From: a virus | IMG/VR virus record: IMGVR_UViG_3300042992_000271 | Coordinates: 1-23,371 of that record | Length of the DNA stretch: 23,371 nucleotides | Strand: one strand, 5' to 3' | In this document: piece by piece, positions 8,294-15,635 of the stretch | How the letters are laid out: each line of letters begins with the position of its first letter | How positions within the stretch are numbered: the stretch's first letter is position 1 | Made by a program: the position numbers and the translations under genes | Notes under the pieces: model-generated | The model's input: only the letters and a program-made list of their open reading frames with translations | Databases searched by the model: none | What the model was told of the DNA's origin: nothing

Positions 8294-8640
8294 CAGTCTT
8301 CAATTTTTAAAGTTTTTATTGCCCACTCTTGAGGCTTACCACTTGCAATCATATCTACCCATTCTTTTGCACTTGGAATATATCCATTACAATCTTCTTT
8401 AACATGCTGTTCTGCAACATATCTTGTATACACAGTTTTACCATCTGAATTAATAAAACTTTTACCAAATACTCTTTCACATTCAAATATACCTTCACTA
8501 TGGTGCCGGAACATTCTATGCATACTGTGTCCAATCCACCCTTTAGTTTCATCAAGCCACTCGTGAATAGCTTGATAATCAGAGACTTGACCTTTCCATT
8601 TTCTTACTGATGTTTTACAATGCTCTAAAGGATGTGCCAT
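8293..8640 (-). CDS. DUF6915-like small protein (115 aa)
   Basis: Starts MAHPLEHCKTSVRKWKG, then IHEWLDETKGW, MHRMFRHHSEGIFECERVFG, SDGKTVYTRYVAEQHVKED and IPSAKEWV. This His-rich pattern matches from memory the DUF6915 family found in phages and bacteria (MAHPLEH start, RHH.EGIF.AER, EQHV.ED). Clustered His/Glu residues could bind a metal, but no activity is known to me. ATG 8640 is chosen over TTG 8664 because MAHPLEH is the family's usual start; there is one base between the upstream TAG and this ATG. Confidence 0.82.
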   Translation of the reverse strand: MAHPLEHCKTSVRKWKGQVSDYQAIHEWLDETKGWIGHSMHRMFRHHSEGIFECERVFGKSFINSDGKTVYTRYVAEQHVKEDCNGYIPSAKEWVDMIASGKPQEWAIKTLKIED

Positions 8641-8641
8641 A

Positions 8642-8827
8642 CTATTTATTTTGTAAATGTTCAATAACTCTTTCCCAATAACTTCTAGCTTTCATTTTAC
8701 CATCTTGATACGGTGCTAATGCATGAGTTGCTTGTGCAGATTTTAATGAAGCTTCTTTAGCTTTATCTTCACCATATAACTTTACAGCATAGTTATATAA
8801 CTCTTCTGCTTTTTCTTTTTCTTTCAT
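8642..8827 (-). CDS. small helical phage protein (61 aa)
   Basis: A charged, helical 61-residue protein (EKAEELYNYAVKLYGEDKAKEASLKS, ending YWERVIEHLQNK, with the two segments separated). I cannot name it with certainty, but short proteins with this WERVIEHLQ ending occur in Bacteroidetes phages as I recall. The start overlaps the upstream stop as TAATG at 8827; the stop is a TAG one base before the DUF6915-like start. Confidence 0.75.
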   Translation of the reverse strand: MKEKEKAEELYNYAVKLYGEDKAKEASLKSAQATHALAPYQDGKMKARSYWERVIEHLQNK

Positions 8828-9234
8828 TATTCTTCATCTGCTTTACTTAATAAATCTCCATCATGAAAATAATCTTCAGTTTCAGTAATTCTGATATGAT
8901 TATTGATAACATATTTTCCTGAAGGAACACATATACCTACATCACCAAAACCACCTTCATTATTCCACCAGTCTTCTATATCATCAAGAAGTTTATCAAT
9001 AACAAACTCTTCAACTAAGTTATAAAGTTCCCTATCTATATTACTTAATAAAAATTCATTATTCCAATCATCTATATTATCAATCACATCTTCTGGAGTT
9101 TCACATGGTTCTTTTGTAAAACCAATCCATTCTATGGAACCAGAGTCTCCGGCACCATCATATTTTACTTTAACACCAGTAACATTCAAATCAGCCAACT
9201 GAAACAGAAGGCTTGTCAATTCTAATTCTGTCAT
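8827..9234 (-). CDS. DUF6878-like small acidic protein (135 aa)
   Basis: Strongly acidic protein with KYDGAGDSGSIEWIGF near residues 24-39, a central helix, then WWNNEGGFGDVGICV and a closing beta-rich part with IRITETEDYFHDGD. The order YDGxGDSG / W.N..G..G / E.EDY.H resembles DUF6878 proteins, a family of unknown function; this is pattern recall, not a search. Only two bases separate it from the GIY-YIG-like gene upstream. The acidic surface might suggest nucleic-acid mimicry, but that is speculation. Confidence 0.75.
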   Translation of the reverse strand: MTELELTSLLFQLADLNVTGVKVKYDGAGDSGSIEWIGFTKEPCETPEDVIDNIDDWNNEFLLSNIDRELYNLVEEFVIDKLLDDIEDWWNNEGGFGDVGICVPSGKYVINNHIRITETEDYFHDGDLLSKADEE

Positions 9235-9236
9235 AA

Positions 9237-9662
9237 CTATTTGATTTTATAAAACCTACCTAAGATATTTCCATTTAGGAATTCTTCTTTTTCAAGAACC
9301 TCTCTTGTAAACTGATACTTAGTCTCATAATATGTAAGTTCCATTTTGGAAAAACATATCTTAACCATAAACCTTTTAATCTTTACACCAGTTTTGTGAG
9401 CTTCTTTAAGAACTGCATTACTACTATAATAGTTTTGATAACTGGGCTTAGTAACAGTCTCATACTTTTTAGTCCTTTTATCTGTTACTTGAGCCATAGC
9501 TTTTTTACCAAACTTTTTCTTTGTAATAGAGTAAAAGTTCTTCTTACCTACATATCTTACAGACTTTCCATTAATAACAGCTTCCATCTCATACACAAAA
9601 CCTACTGCTCCATCTGGAATCATGCTATCATTAAAAGGTCTTCCTTCATATAACCAGCTCAT
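9237..9662 (-). CDS. putative GIY-YIG-type endonuclease (141 aa)
   Basis: The segment GAVGFVYEME ... VRYVGKKNFYS (residues 19-45) has the spacing of a GIY-YIG nuclease core in degenerate form (GFVY for GIY, RYVG for YIG), followed by basic helices (KKKFGKKAMAQ, DKRTKKYE), YYSSNAVLKEAHKTG and ELTYYETKYQFTREVL, where E115 may be the metal-binding Glu. This layout matches a family of small phage endonucleases. The start overlaps the primase stop as ATGA (9659-9662). Function could be genome degradation, homing or recombination; catalytic status is uncertain because the core is divergent. Confidence 0.72.
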   Translation of the reverse strand: MSWLYEGRPFNDSMIPDGAVGFVYEMEAVINGKSVRYVGKKNFYSITKKKFGKKAMAQVTDKRTKKYETVTKPSYQNYYSSNAVLKEAHKTGVKIKRFMVKICFSKMELTYYETKYQFTREVLEKEEFLNGNILGRFYKIK

Positions 9663-10639
9663 AATGCTTGTTTTAATAGTAAAAATAATACATCTCTAAC
9701 TTTATCTATACCATGCAGCTTAACAGAATCTGAAAGATCTTTTTCCATAGGTAGAATAATATAATTAAACCCATACATATGTTTGTATCTTTCAGCTGCT
9801 TTTATCCCCGGCTCATCATTATCAAACAGAACAATAATCTTCTGATAATGTCTTACAAACTCACTCATAGCTCTCTCACCTATCATAGTATTCTCACTGT
9901 CCGGAGCAATTGCTTCAATATTATTAATACCTAGTCTATTAAAACACATTAGATCTTTAAGAGAAGAAGTAATCAGTAGATATTTACTTTCATACTTAAG
10001 CTGATCCATACCTTGGATATAATTCTCAACCTTTATAAATTTCTTATCTGGTACCTTGGGCATGTAAATTTTGTATAAACTCCCATCATTTCTAAAATAA
10101 CCATAAGTAAAAGGCTTTTTAAATACAAATGAAGTTATAGTACCATCTGTTTCTGTTTTTTCCATTGTAAAGAAATCTAAAGGAACAACATTATATCTAT
10201 CAAGCATGTTAGATCCAATCTTAAAACCAATCCAGTAATCTTTATCTAAACTATTCCAGTGCCTCATCTCATAATCCACAACCTTAAACTTGTCATGTAT
10301 TACTATTTCTCTCTTCTCAAGTACTGTATTGTTTTTAAGATATGCTTGATAGTCATTCATTATCTTCTTAGCTGCGTCACCTGGAGTCAGGTTATACAAC
10401 TGCTGAATCAAATTCCATGAGCTACCCTGATTACCTGAAGAAAAATCTTTGTGCTTATATCTATTAGATACAACATCAAAATAAATAAACATAGAAGGAA
10501 CTTTATCCTTTGAGTTAAATGCAGAAAGCATTTTTATATCTTGACCTGTAAGTTTTTCTTTTAGGTTTAAATAATATTCATAAATCCATTCATCCGGTAC
10601 ATCTTTTATATCAGATATCAGTCCTTTGGTTGAAATCAT
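9659..10639 (-). CDS. DnaG-like primase with TOPRIM domain (326 aa)
   Basis: Primase for lagging-strand synthesis. Residues 40-95 resemble the N-terminal DnaG zinc-ribbon region (KVPSMFIYFD, KHKDFSSGNQGSSWNLIQQLYNL) but without cysteines, so zinc is probably not bound. The TOPRIM domain spans about 218-305: LLITSSLKD (the usual catalytic Glu position is Ser), IVLFDNDEPG (D273, D275) and KDLSD (D301, D304). The helicase-binding domain of cellular DnaG is absent, as in other short phage primases. It is the first gene after the terminator at 10655-10685 and ends overlapping the GIY-YIG-like gene. Confidence 0.88.
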   Translation of the reverse strand: MISTKGLISDIKDVPDEWIYEYYLNLKEKLTGQDIKMLSAFNSKDKVPSMFIYFDVVSNRYKHKDFSSGNQGSSWNLIQQLYNLTPGDAAKKIMNDYQAYLKNNTVLEKREIVIHDKFKVVDYEMRHWNSLDKDYWIGFKIGSNMLDRYNVVPLDFFTMEKTETDGTITSFVFKKPFTYGYFRNDGSLYKIYMPKVPDKKFIKVENYIQGMDQLKYESKYLLITSSLKDLMCFNRLGINNIEAIAPDSENTMIGERAMSEFVRHYQKIIVLFDNDEPGIKAAERYKHMYGFNYIILPMEKDLSDSVKLHGIDKVRDVLFLLLKQAL

Positions 10640-10654
10640 AACACATAATTAAAT

Positions 10655-10685
10655 AAAAAAGGGGCCAGAAGTATTAACTGACCCC
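10655..10685 (-). terminator. strong intrinsic terminator after candidate SSB gene
   Basis: Minus-strand reading: 8-pair stem GGGGTCAG / CTGGCCCC (10685-10678 with 10668-10661, one G-U pair), 9-base loop containing TAATACT, then six T (10660-10655). It lies 16 bases past the TAA at 10701 and 15 bases before the primase ATG, so any primase promoter must overlap the hairpin or lie upstream. Confidence 0.9.
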
Positions 10686-10700
10686 TCTTGACTAGTTTAA

Positions 10701-11387
10701 TTAGTCTAAGCTGAAATCAGTAGAAGTTTTATTTGGGATAGTTAAATCATCATCATCTCCAAAATTCTTAACTTCTTGCACTTCTTGTTTCTTTAAGTGA
10801 ATACTTTCATCAAAAGTTAATACTTTACCATCTTTAGTACTACCATAAGCATACTTACCTTTGTCTGCTTTTGGAAGATACAAGTTGTAGTTAGTATAAC
10901 CATTCTTGTCAACATATTCTCTACCTGCAACACAGAAGTTTAAATAGATATCTTTAAACGGTGCAGATTTATTGAAAGCAATTACAAAGTCATCAATAGT
11001 AGCATGTAAATCATCTTGGCTATCAAACCAACTAGAAATACCTAGGTTGTTGCACAGACTTTTAAGAAATATCATTAATGATCTATCTCTCTCAATCTTA
11101 ATTCCACCTTTAGTAACACCATCAGCAAAAGCATACATACTTGCTTTTACTTTACCTACTTGACCTGCATGTCTTCCTAAACTTTCATTGTCTTTATCAA
11201 AAAGAAATCCTTCAAAACCATCAATTGGCTCAGTTTCTACATGTAAAAGCAAATGCTTTGCACCTTCAATAAAGCTAAAATCTTCAAGCTCCAGCTTGTT
11301 AATTTTAAGTGTAACATTTCCAGGTGAAATTGTTTTAGGAAGCCCTCCGCCTCCACTAGTTACTAGGTCTTTTGTACTTAATCCCAT
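10701..11387 (-). CDS. candidate single-stranded DNA-binding protein (228 aa)
   Basis: Probable phage SSB. After a Gly-rich N-terminus (TSGGGGLPKTISPG) there is a beta-rich body (VTLKINKLELEDF, LLLHVETEPIDGFEGF, IYLNFCVAGREYVDKNGYTNYNLYLP) consistent with an OB fold, then an acidic, disordered tail (residues 205-228: FGDDDDLTIPNKTS, TDFSLD) like SSB C-termini. The GREYVDKNGYTNYNLYLP pattern is typical of phage SSB-like proteins in my recall. It sits directly downstream of the Sak4-like ATPase, a frequent pairing of SSB with recombinase. The call rests on fold impression, tail and neighbours, not a specific motif. Confidence 0.68.
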   Translation of the reverse strand: MGLSTKDLVTSGGGGLPKTISPGNVTLKINKLELEDFSFIEGAKHLLLHVETEPIDGFEGFLFDKDNESLGRHAGQVGKVKASMYAFADGVTKGGIKIERDRSLMIFLKSLCNNLGISSWFDSQDDLHATIDDFVIAFNKSAPFKDIYLNFCVAGREYVDKNGYTNYNLYLPKADKGKYAYGSTKDGKVLTFDESIHLKKQEVQEVKNFGDDDDLTIPNKTSTDFSLD

Positions 11388-11398
11388 TGTTATTTATT

Positions 11399-12124
11399 TT
11401 AATTATTAATGAATACTTTGTCCCATGAAGTTGTTAAAACTCCACTCTCTGAATCTGTAATTACTATCTCTTGATTTCTCAAATGATCTGGTCTTGCACC
11501 GCAAGTTACTTCTTCACTAGTTTTGAAACTTAAAATAGTTTTGTTTCCTTTTCTATACATATAACCAATTGCATCAGCATTTGCACAGATTAAAGATTTG
11601 ATTTTACCTGTCAAATCAATGTTTGCAGACATAACCATCTCACCTTTATCATCAACTACCTTGTCTTTAATGTGACCAGATAAAATAATGTGGGGTGCTA
11701 AGGTATCAATAAAATCTAAAACCTGGAAAAATGCTTCACGGATATATAAATATCCAGCACCATTTGGCAATGTAGAAACAGTATCACCACTGAAACTTTT
11801 ACCCATTGGAGTATTCTTATACAGCTTAATTGCAAGCGGCATAATCATAGTCTCTAATGCAGTCACAGTATCTATAGTAACATACTTATAGGGTTTACCT
11901 GCTTCTTTAATTGCTTTACCGGCATCTAATAGCTCTTGTAGACTATTAACTTTAATCTTAAGAGCATCTACATAATCAGAACCATTTTCTAAATCTATAA
12001 TCAGATTGTTTTCTAATCCTGCAAATGCAGTTGTTTTACCAGTCTTTGGCTTTGAATAAATCAGTAATCTCTTTGGATTAACCTGAGTTGCCTTTACTTT
12101 ACTTGTTGGAAGTACTATACTCAT
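11399..12124 (-). CDS. RecA-like ATPase of the Sak4 type (phage recombinase)
   Basis: P-loop ATPase of about 240 residues, the usual Sak4 length. Walker A is SKPKTGKTT (residues 24-32; Ser replaces the first Gly), followed by NNLIIDLENGSDYV, which matches the LIDLEpG segment of Sak4 proteins; Walker B is YVTIDTVTAL (D85); ILSGHIKDK near residue 155 is the sensor region. Sak4 proteins are Rad51-like single-strand annealing recombinases that depend on an SSB, and a candidate SSB lies 11 bases downstream. The start overlaps the upstream stop as ATGA (12121-12124). Confidence 0.85.
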   Translation of the reverse strand: MSIVLPTSKVKATQVNPKRLLIYSKPKTGKTTAFAGLENNLIIDLENGSDYVDALKIKVNSLQELLDAGKAIKEAGKPYKYVTIDTVTALETMIMPLAIKLYKNTPMGKSFSGDTVSTLPNGAGYLYIREAFFQVLDFIDTLAPHIILSGHIKDKVVDDKGEMVMSANIDLTGKIKSLICANADAIGYMYRKGNKTILSFKTSEEVTCGARPDHLRNQEIVITDSESGVLTTSWDKVFINN

Positions 12125-12795
12125 ATTTCACTTTTTGTATGTTTTTTAATCAAATCATTCAGCCAAGGCTTAGCACTTACCGGTTCCATTAGCATAATTG
12201 CTGCTAAATCTCTAATAGTTGCTTCACTTAAAGGTACATCAGCAATTTCTACATTGTCTGTATCTGCCTCTACTTTTAAATCAGAACCAACTTCTGCCTC
12301 AAAATCAGGAAATAAAGACTGTTGTAATCTTGGCAGTTTGATATTTTCAACTGCAGATTCAGCAGGAGCAGTACCCGCATCTTTTCTTTTCTGATATACA
12401 TTATAAGGTATCTCAGTTCCGTCTTTAAGAACAGCACGCAATTCAGTTACAGGAATAGTATAAAGTTTATAAGGCTCACCTTTATAGTTTACACCTTCTT
12501 TCATCTCATACTCTTCTCCATAATAAGGATTGTTTCTGTACTTAAATAATTGTCTATCAGAATTAAAAGGCACAATATCAATTACATTGTCTTTTTCATC
12601 TTTAACATTGTCATAAAACTCTATGTATATATCAAGCTCCTTAGTTATCTCAGACGCAAAAAGCTGAAATTGCCTTTCTGCTTTACCTTTTACAAAGTAA
12701 GCGGTCTTAATAACAAATGTAGGATCTGCTATTCCATGAGCTCTAAATGTCTCCAAGTGTTCTGCAAAAAACTCTTTTTCTTTTTCTTTTCTCAT
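12121..12795 (-). CDS. conserved phage protein with candidate clamp-binding motif (224 aa)
   Basis: Unknown function. Residues 1-135 look folded (FVIKTAYFVKGKAERQFQLF, YYGEEYEMKEGVNYKGEPYKLYTIP); residues 136-195 are an acidic linker, and the C-terminus is a helical segment (LSEATIRDLAAIMLMEPV). In the linker, QQSLF (158-162) fits the QxxLF consensus for binding the bacterial sliding clamp; a second match QFQLF (42-46) lies inside the folded part. It lies between the DnaB-type helicase and the Sak4-like ATPase, so a fork role is reasonable. ATG 12795 follows the helicase stop by 14 bases. Confidence 0.8.
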   Translation of the reverse strand: MRKEKEKEFFAEHLETFRAHGIADPTFVIKTAYFVKGKAERQFQLFASEITKELDIYIEFYDNVKDEKDNVIDIVPFNSDRQLFKYRNNPYYGEEYEMKEGVNYKGEPYKLYTIPVTELRAVLKDGTEIPYNVYQKRKDAGTAPAESAVENIKLPRLQQSLFPDFEAEVGSDLKVEADTDNVEIADVPLSEATIRDLAAIMLMEPVSAKPWLNDLIKKHTKSEI

Positions 12796-12809
12796 ACTCT
12801 ATTTACATT

Positions 12810-13811
12810 TTAAATTGATACTTTTTTTGTAGCTTGTGCCGGTGTGTCTATCTCTACAATCCTCATGATTGTTCTGTCTAGCTTAAAGAAGCTCATCCTT
12901 GTGGTACCATTTCTAGATTTCAGAAAATGAAAGACTAATAAGTCTTCATCATTTATAATATATCTATCAGGACCATACTGTCTTATTTTTCTTAGAGAGG
13001 GTTTATTTATACCTAAGACTACATCCGCATGCTGCAATAAAGCATCTGACCCATATATATCTGAATCCAATACATAATTTCCATACTCCCCATCCCTCTG
13101 TCTCTCTACATTATCTATGTTTCTGTTAAGCTGACTTAACACTACAAAAGCTACCGGATAGTTTTTTTTCATCATAGTGAGTGCCTTGCCTAATGCTGAG
13201 AGCATCTCAAAGTCATCCTTTTGGTTCTTGGCTTTTGCAAATAATGTTGAGTGATCTATACCTACAAGCATATTCATATATGTTCCATCTGGTTTCTTAA
13301 ACTTTTCCATTTCATAATGAATAGTTGCACACATTTCATCAACATTACAAGTGTCATATAGAACTCTAGTAATATCATTTTCTACAGATTTCTCATAATA
13401 CTCAACACATTTGTCATAGATTGCTTTATCCACCTTCACTCCATCTTTACTCATTAATGTATTGTAATCAGCACCGGTTTCTAAACTAAGTTTTCTTACT
13501 CCGCTAGTTTCATCTACCATCTCAAACTGAAACTTAAGTATTCTAAATTCTTGATCAGGATTTTGGTCTATTATGTCACTAAATAACTGTTCTAAGAATA
13601 AGGTTTTACCTGTTCCAGGTCTAGCACCAACTACGGTGATAGTTCTCCATTCTAATCCATCACAAAAAGCATCATTAAATTTGGGCCATGCACTTTTAAG
13701 AGATTTAATATCTCCATTTCTCCTGCCTTTCATCTTAAGGATTGCTTTTCTTAAAGAGTCTCTTTCACTTACAGGCAGCAAAGGCCTGGCTCCATTAAAT
13801 AATTCTGCCAT
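12810..13811 (-). CDS. DnaB-type replicative helicase (ATPase domain only, 333 aa)
   Basis: Hexameric 5'-3' replicative helicase of the RecA-like DnaB/Twinkle family. Walker A GARPGTGKT (residues 62-70), KFQFEM with the catalytic Glu E98, Walker B MLVGIDHSTL (D186), the VLSQLNRNID motif with Q227, a YGSDALLQHADVVLGI segment, and FLKSRNGTTRMSFFKLD near the end, matching the DnaB K-R-G-TG pattern. At 333 residues it lacks the N-terminal primase-interacting domain of bacterial DnaB (about 450-470 residues), so loading and primase contact must differ. It lies four bases after a small membrane protein gene. Confidence 0.9.
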   Translation of the reverse strand: MAELFNGARPLLPVSERDSLRKAILKMKGRRNGDIKSLKSAWPKFNDAFCDGLEWRTITVVGARPGTGKTLFLEQLFSDIIDQNPDQEFRILKFQFEMVDETSGVRKLSLETGADYNTLMSKDGVKVDKAIYDKCVEYYEKSVENDITRVLYDTCNVDEMCATIHYEMEKFKKPDGTYMNMLVGIDHSTLFAKAKNQKDDFEMLSALGKALTMMKKNYPVAFVVLSQLNRNIDNVERQRDGEYGNYVLDSDIYGSDALLQHADVVLGINKPSLRKIRQYGPDRYIINDEDLLVFHFLKSRNGTTRMSFFKLDRTIMRIVEIDTPAQATKKVSI

Positions 13812-13815
13812 ATTG

Positions 13816-13992
13816 TTATTGATTTTCTATTGTACTATTTTTCACTTGGTTATACACCTCATGTAATAATGTAATTAGCAATTCAATTAGGAAATACTTC
13901 CAAAAAGGCATAGGTACAATAAATAAATCTACTACACCATAACCAATTGCTGTTCCTAATATTGCTATAATTATTAAAATTCCTTTTGTCAT
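13816..13992 (-). CDS. small membrane protein, two predicted helices (58 aa)
   Basis: Reading frame starting MTKGILIIIAILG and ending STIENQ. Two hydrophobic segments at about residues 4-27 and 31-47 suggest a hairpin in the inner membrane. The ATG overlaps the upstream stop as ATGA (13989-13992) and the TAA is four bases before the helicase ATG, so it is fully embedded in the replication operon. No family recognised; it could anchor replication proteins, act in superinfection exclusion or be holin-like, all unsupported beyond its topology. Confidence 0.7.
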   Translation of the reverse strand: MTKGILIIIAILGTAIGYGVVDLFIVPMPFWKYFLIELLITLLHEVYNQVKNSTIENQ

Positions 13993-14579
13993 ACTACTCT
14001 TTCTTTAAAATAAGAACCACCTTCTCCATCAAGGGTTGTGTTTAATAACTGACAATATGTTGCTAGATCAGATTCAAAAGTCTTATCTAAATTTTGTCTC
14101 CTTATGAAATACTGAGAGTTTCTCATATAATCATAATTTCTGACACTAAATTCATCAACATATTTTTCAGTAGCTTTTAGGATTGTTTCCCAGTCATAAT
14201 CATAATTCTCAAAGAACCATTTAAAAGCACCTTCAAGATTCTTGGGATTAACTCTAGCATATTTACCGGAGTTAAGTTTCCTATTAGGAAATATTTCTAC
14301 ATATTCCTGTATCTTCTCTAAGAAGCCATCTCCCATTAAATCTCTAAGTGTTTTCTTTTTAGTTCTCTTGAAGAACCCGTTAATTTCCTCCATAAAGATA
14401 AGACTTTTACTTGTAAGTTGCAAGTTTTCATCTATCCAATGATCTTGTTGCAGCCTTTTGCACTCAAGTTCTTTATTGATAAAATTATGAGGTATTATTT
14501 TTTCTCTTATACAATGCAAAACATAGTATGTGTTTGGTGTTAGGTTCTCTTTTATCAACCTTTGAAATATCTCTGTCAT
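13989..14579 (-). CDS. conserved phage protein, possible helicase loader (196 aa)
   Basis: Alpha-helical protein. The N-terminal 60 residues look like a winged-helix domain (EIFQRLIKENLTPNTYYVLHCI). The C-terminal half carries a pattern I recall from phage proteins near replicative helicases: FPNRKLNSGKYAR, FKWFFENYDYDWETILKATEKYV and YMRNSQYFIRRQN, ending LATYCQLL. Winged-helix plus helical C-terminus and position next to the DnaB-type helicase suggest a DnaD/DnaT-like loader or replication initiator, but there is no diagnostic motif. Start ATG 14579 overlaps the ung stop as TAATG; a TTG two codons upstream is less likely. Confidence 0.8.
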   Translation of the reverse strand: MTEIFQRLIKENLTPNTYYVLHCIREKIIPHNFINKELECKRLQQDHWIDENLQLTSKSLIFMEEINGFFKRTKKKTLRDLMGDGFLEKIQEYVEIFPNRKLNSGKYARVNPKNLEGAFKWFFENYDYDWETILKATEKYVDEFSVRNYDYMRNSQYFIRRQNLDKTFESDLATYCQLLNTTLDGEGGSYFKERVV

Positions 14580-15292
14580 TACCAAGTAATTTTTGCATTA
14601 AACTGTCTTTCTACAACTTCATTAATCTTAACAAACAGGTTATCTGAGTTCCATCTCTCCTGCTGATTATATGCAGCACTGGCTGGATGGCTTACAAAAA
14701 ACTTATAGTTGTTATCATTAACGGCTTCAGACCATTCTTGAGCTTGTTTACCCATATATACATATATAAGTCCGGCTTCATTCCATGTTAAATAATCAAA
14801 CAGATAAGCCATAAAAGGTTTCCATATATTGTAATGCTGCCCTATCTTACCTACTGTAGTTGTAAGAGCTGTATTAACTAATAGTATACCTTGTTCTGCC
14901 CATCTTGTTAAATCTGTATCAAGACTACCAGGATGCCCATTGTAAACAGTTCTGTTTACTTCATCTAGTAAATATCTAAGACTAGGTTGTAACTCTTTAG
15001 TATTGCTACAGCTAAAAGCTATACCATCAGCAACACCAATTTGAGGATACGGATCCTGCCCTACTATAACTACCTTAAGTTCATTTACAGGACATTCTTC
15101 AAATGCTCTAAACATTTGTTTTAATGGCGGAGTAAATCTTCTGCCATCCATAGATAATCTAGCTAACTCTGTAATTATTTTATCAAACTCTGCACTATAT
15201 ATAAAACTTCTTAGTTTTGTTGACCATCCGGAGTTTTCTAATCTAGCATACAGTTTATCCTTAATTTCCTCTAAATCTAGTTTCTGATTCAT
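14579..15292 (-). CDS. ung: uracil-DNA glycosylase, family 1
   Basis: Removes uracil from DNA in base-excision repair. Family 1 (Ung) motifs are all present: GQDPYPQIGVADGIAFS with the catalytic Asp D80 and Y82 that excludes thymine, F93 for base stacking, LLVNTALT with N140 for uracil recognition, and SHPASAAY with the catalytic His H202. The HPSPLS leucine loop is HPASAA here, so the intercalating residue differs. Length 237 is normal. It is the first gene left of the single plus-strand gene, with only 31 bases between the divergent starts. In this setting it may protect phage DNA from dUTP misincorporation or cytosine deamination. Confidence 0.95.
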   Translation of the reverse strand: MNQKLDLEEIKDKLYARLENSGWSTKLRSFIYSAEFDKIITELARLSMDGRRFTPPLKQMFRAFEECPVNELKVVIVGQDPYPQIGVADGIAFSCSNTKELQPSLRYLLDEVNRTVYNGHPGSLDTDLTRWAEQGILLVNTALTTTVGKIGQHYNIWKPFMAYLFDYLTWNEAGLIYVYMGKQAQEWSEAVNDNNYKFFVSHPASAAYNQQERWNSDNLFVKINEVVERQFNAKITW

Positions 15293-15323
15293 ATTTTATT
15301 TATTTTTGTTTAAAACTAACACA
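15293..15323. other. 31-base divergent intergenic segment
   Basis: The segment between the ung start and the plus-strand gene is almost pure A/T apart from a TGTTTAAAACTAACA stretch that forms an imperfect inverted repeat (TGTT/AACA). It is too short for two independent promoters of normal size. No recognisable -10/-35 or Bacteroides TAnnTTTG element is seen, so how the plus-strand gene is transcribed is not evident. Confidence 0.5.
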
Positions 15324-15635
15324 ATGGCAATAAAAGTTAAAGAACTAAAAGATGATGCTATCATTGAAGTAAAAGTCAATAAAAACTATTACTTAATGGT
15401 AAAATCAGTTCTTCTTCATCTAGTAAGTTTAATTACAGCTGAAGATAAAGATGCTTACATTAAAGAAGCAATCAGTAAAGAATATAAAGACTTAGATGAA
15501 ATTCAAAGATCTTTCTATACTCTTTCTTTATTACTAGCTGAAATAGAACAAGTTGCTAAAACCAAAGAACTCTTTGTAGAAAAAGAAGTTCTTGAGCCTG
15601 GTGATGAAGGTTATGTAGCTCCTAAGCTAGATTAA
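15324..15635 (+). CDS. sole plus-strand gene: conserved-looking small phage protein (103 aa)
   Basis: Starts MAIKVKELKDDAIIEVKVNKNYY, continues with a hydrophobic helix (MVKSVLLHLVSLI), an acidic region and IQRSFYTLSLLLAEIEQVAK, and ends VLEPGDEGYVAPKLD. No named domain; the EPGDEGYV ending looks like a conserved tail I associate with crAss-like phage proteins, from memory. ATG 15324 is preferred to TTG 15306. It is convergent with, and overlaps by 14 bases, the minus-strand gene at 15622, and is divergent from ung. No minus-strand frame explains this interval, so the gene is probably real despite its orientation. Opposite strand could mean membership of another temporal class, such as late genes. 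Confidence 0.8.
   Translation: MAIKVKELKDDAIIEVKVNKNYYLMVKSVLLHLVSLITAEDKDAYIKEAISKEYKDLDEIQRSFYTLSLLLAEIEQVAKTKELFVEKEVLEPGDEGYVAPKLD

Noticed and set aside
15306-15323. Six-residue upstream extension of the plus-strand gene from TTG
   Set aside because: The ATG at 15324 gives a typical MAIKV start, and the extension lies in A/T-rich intergenic sequence.
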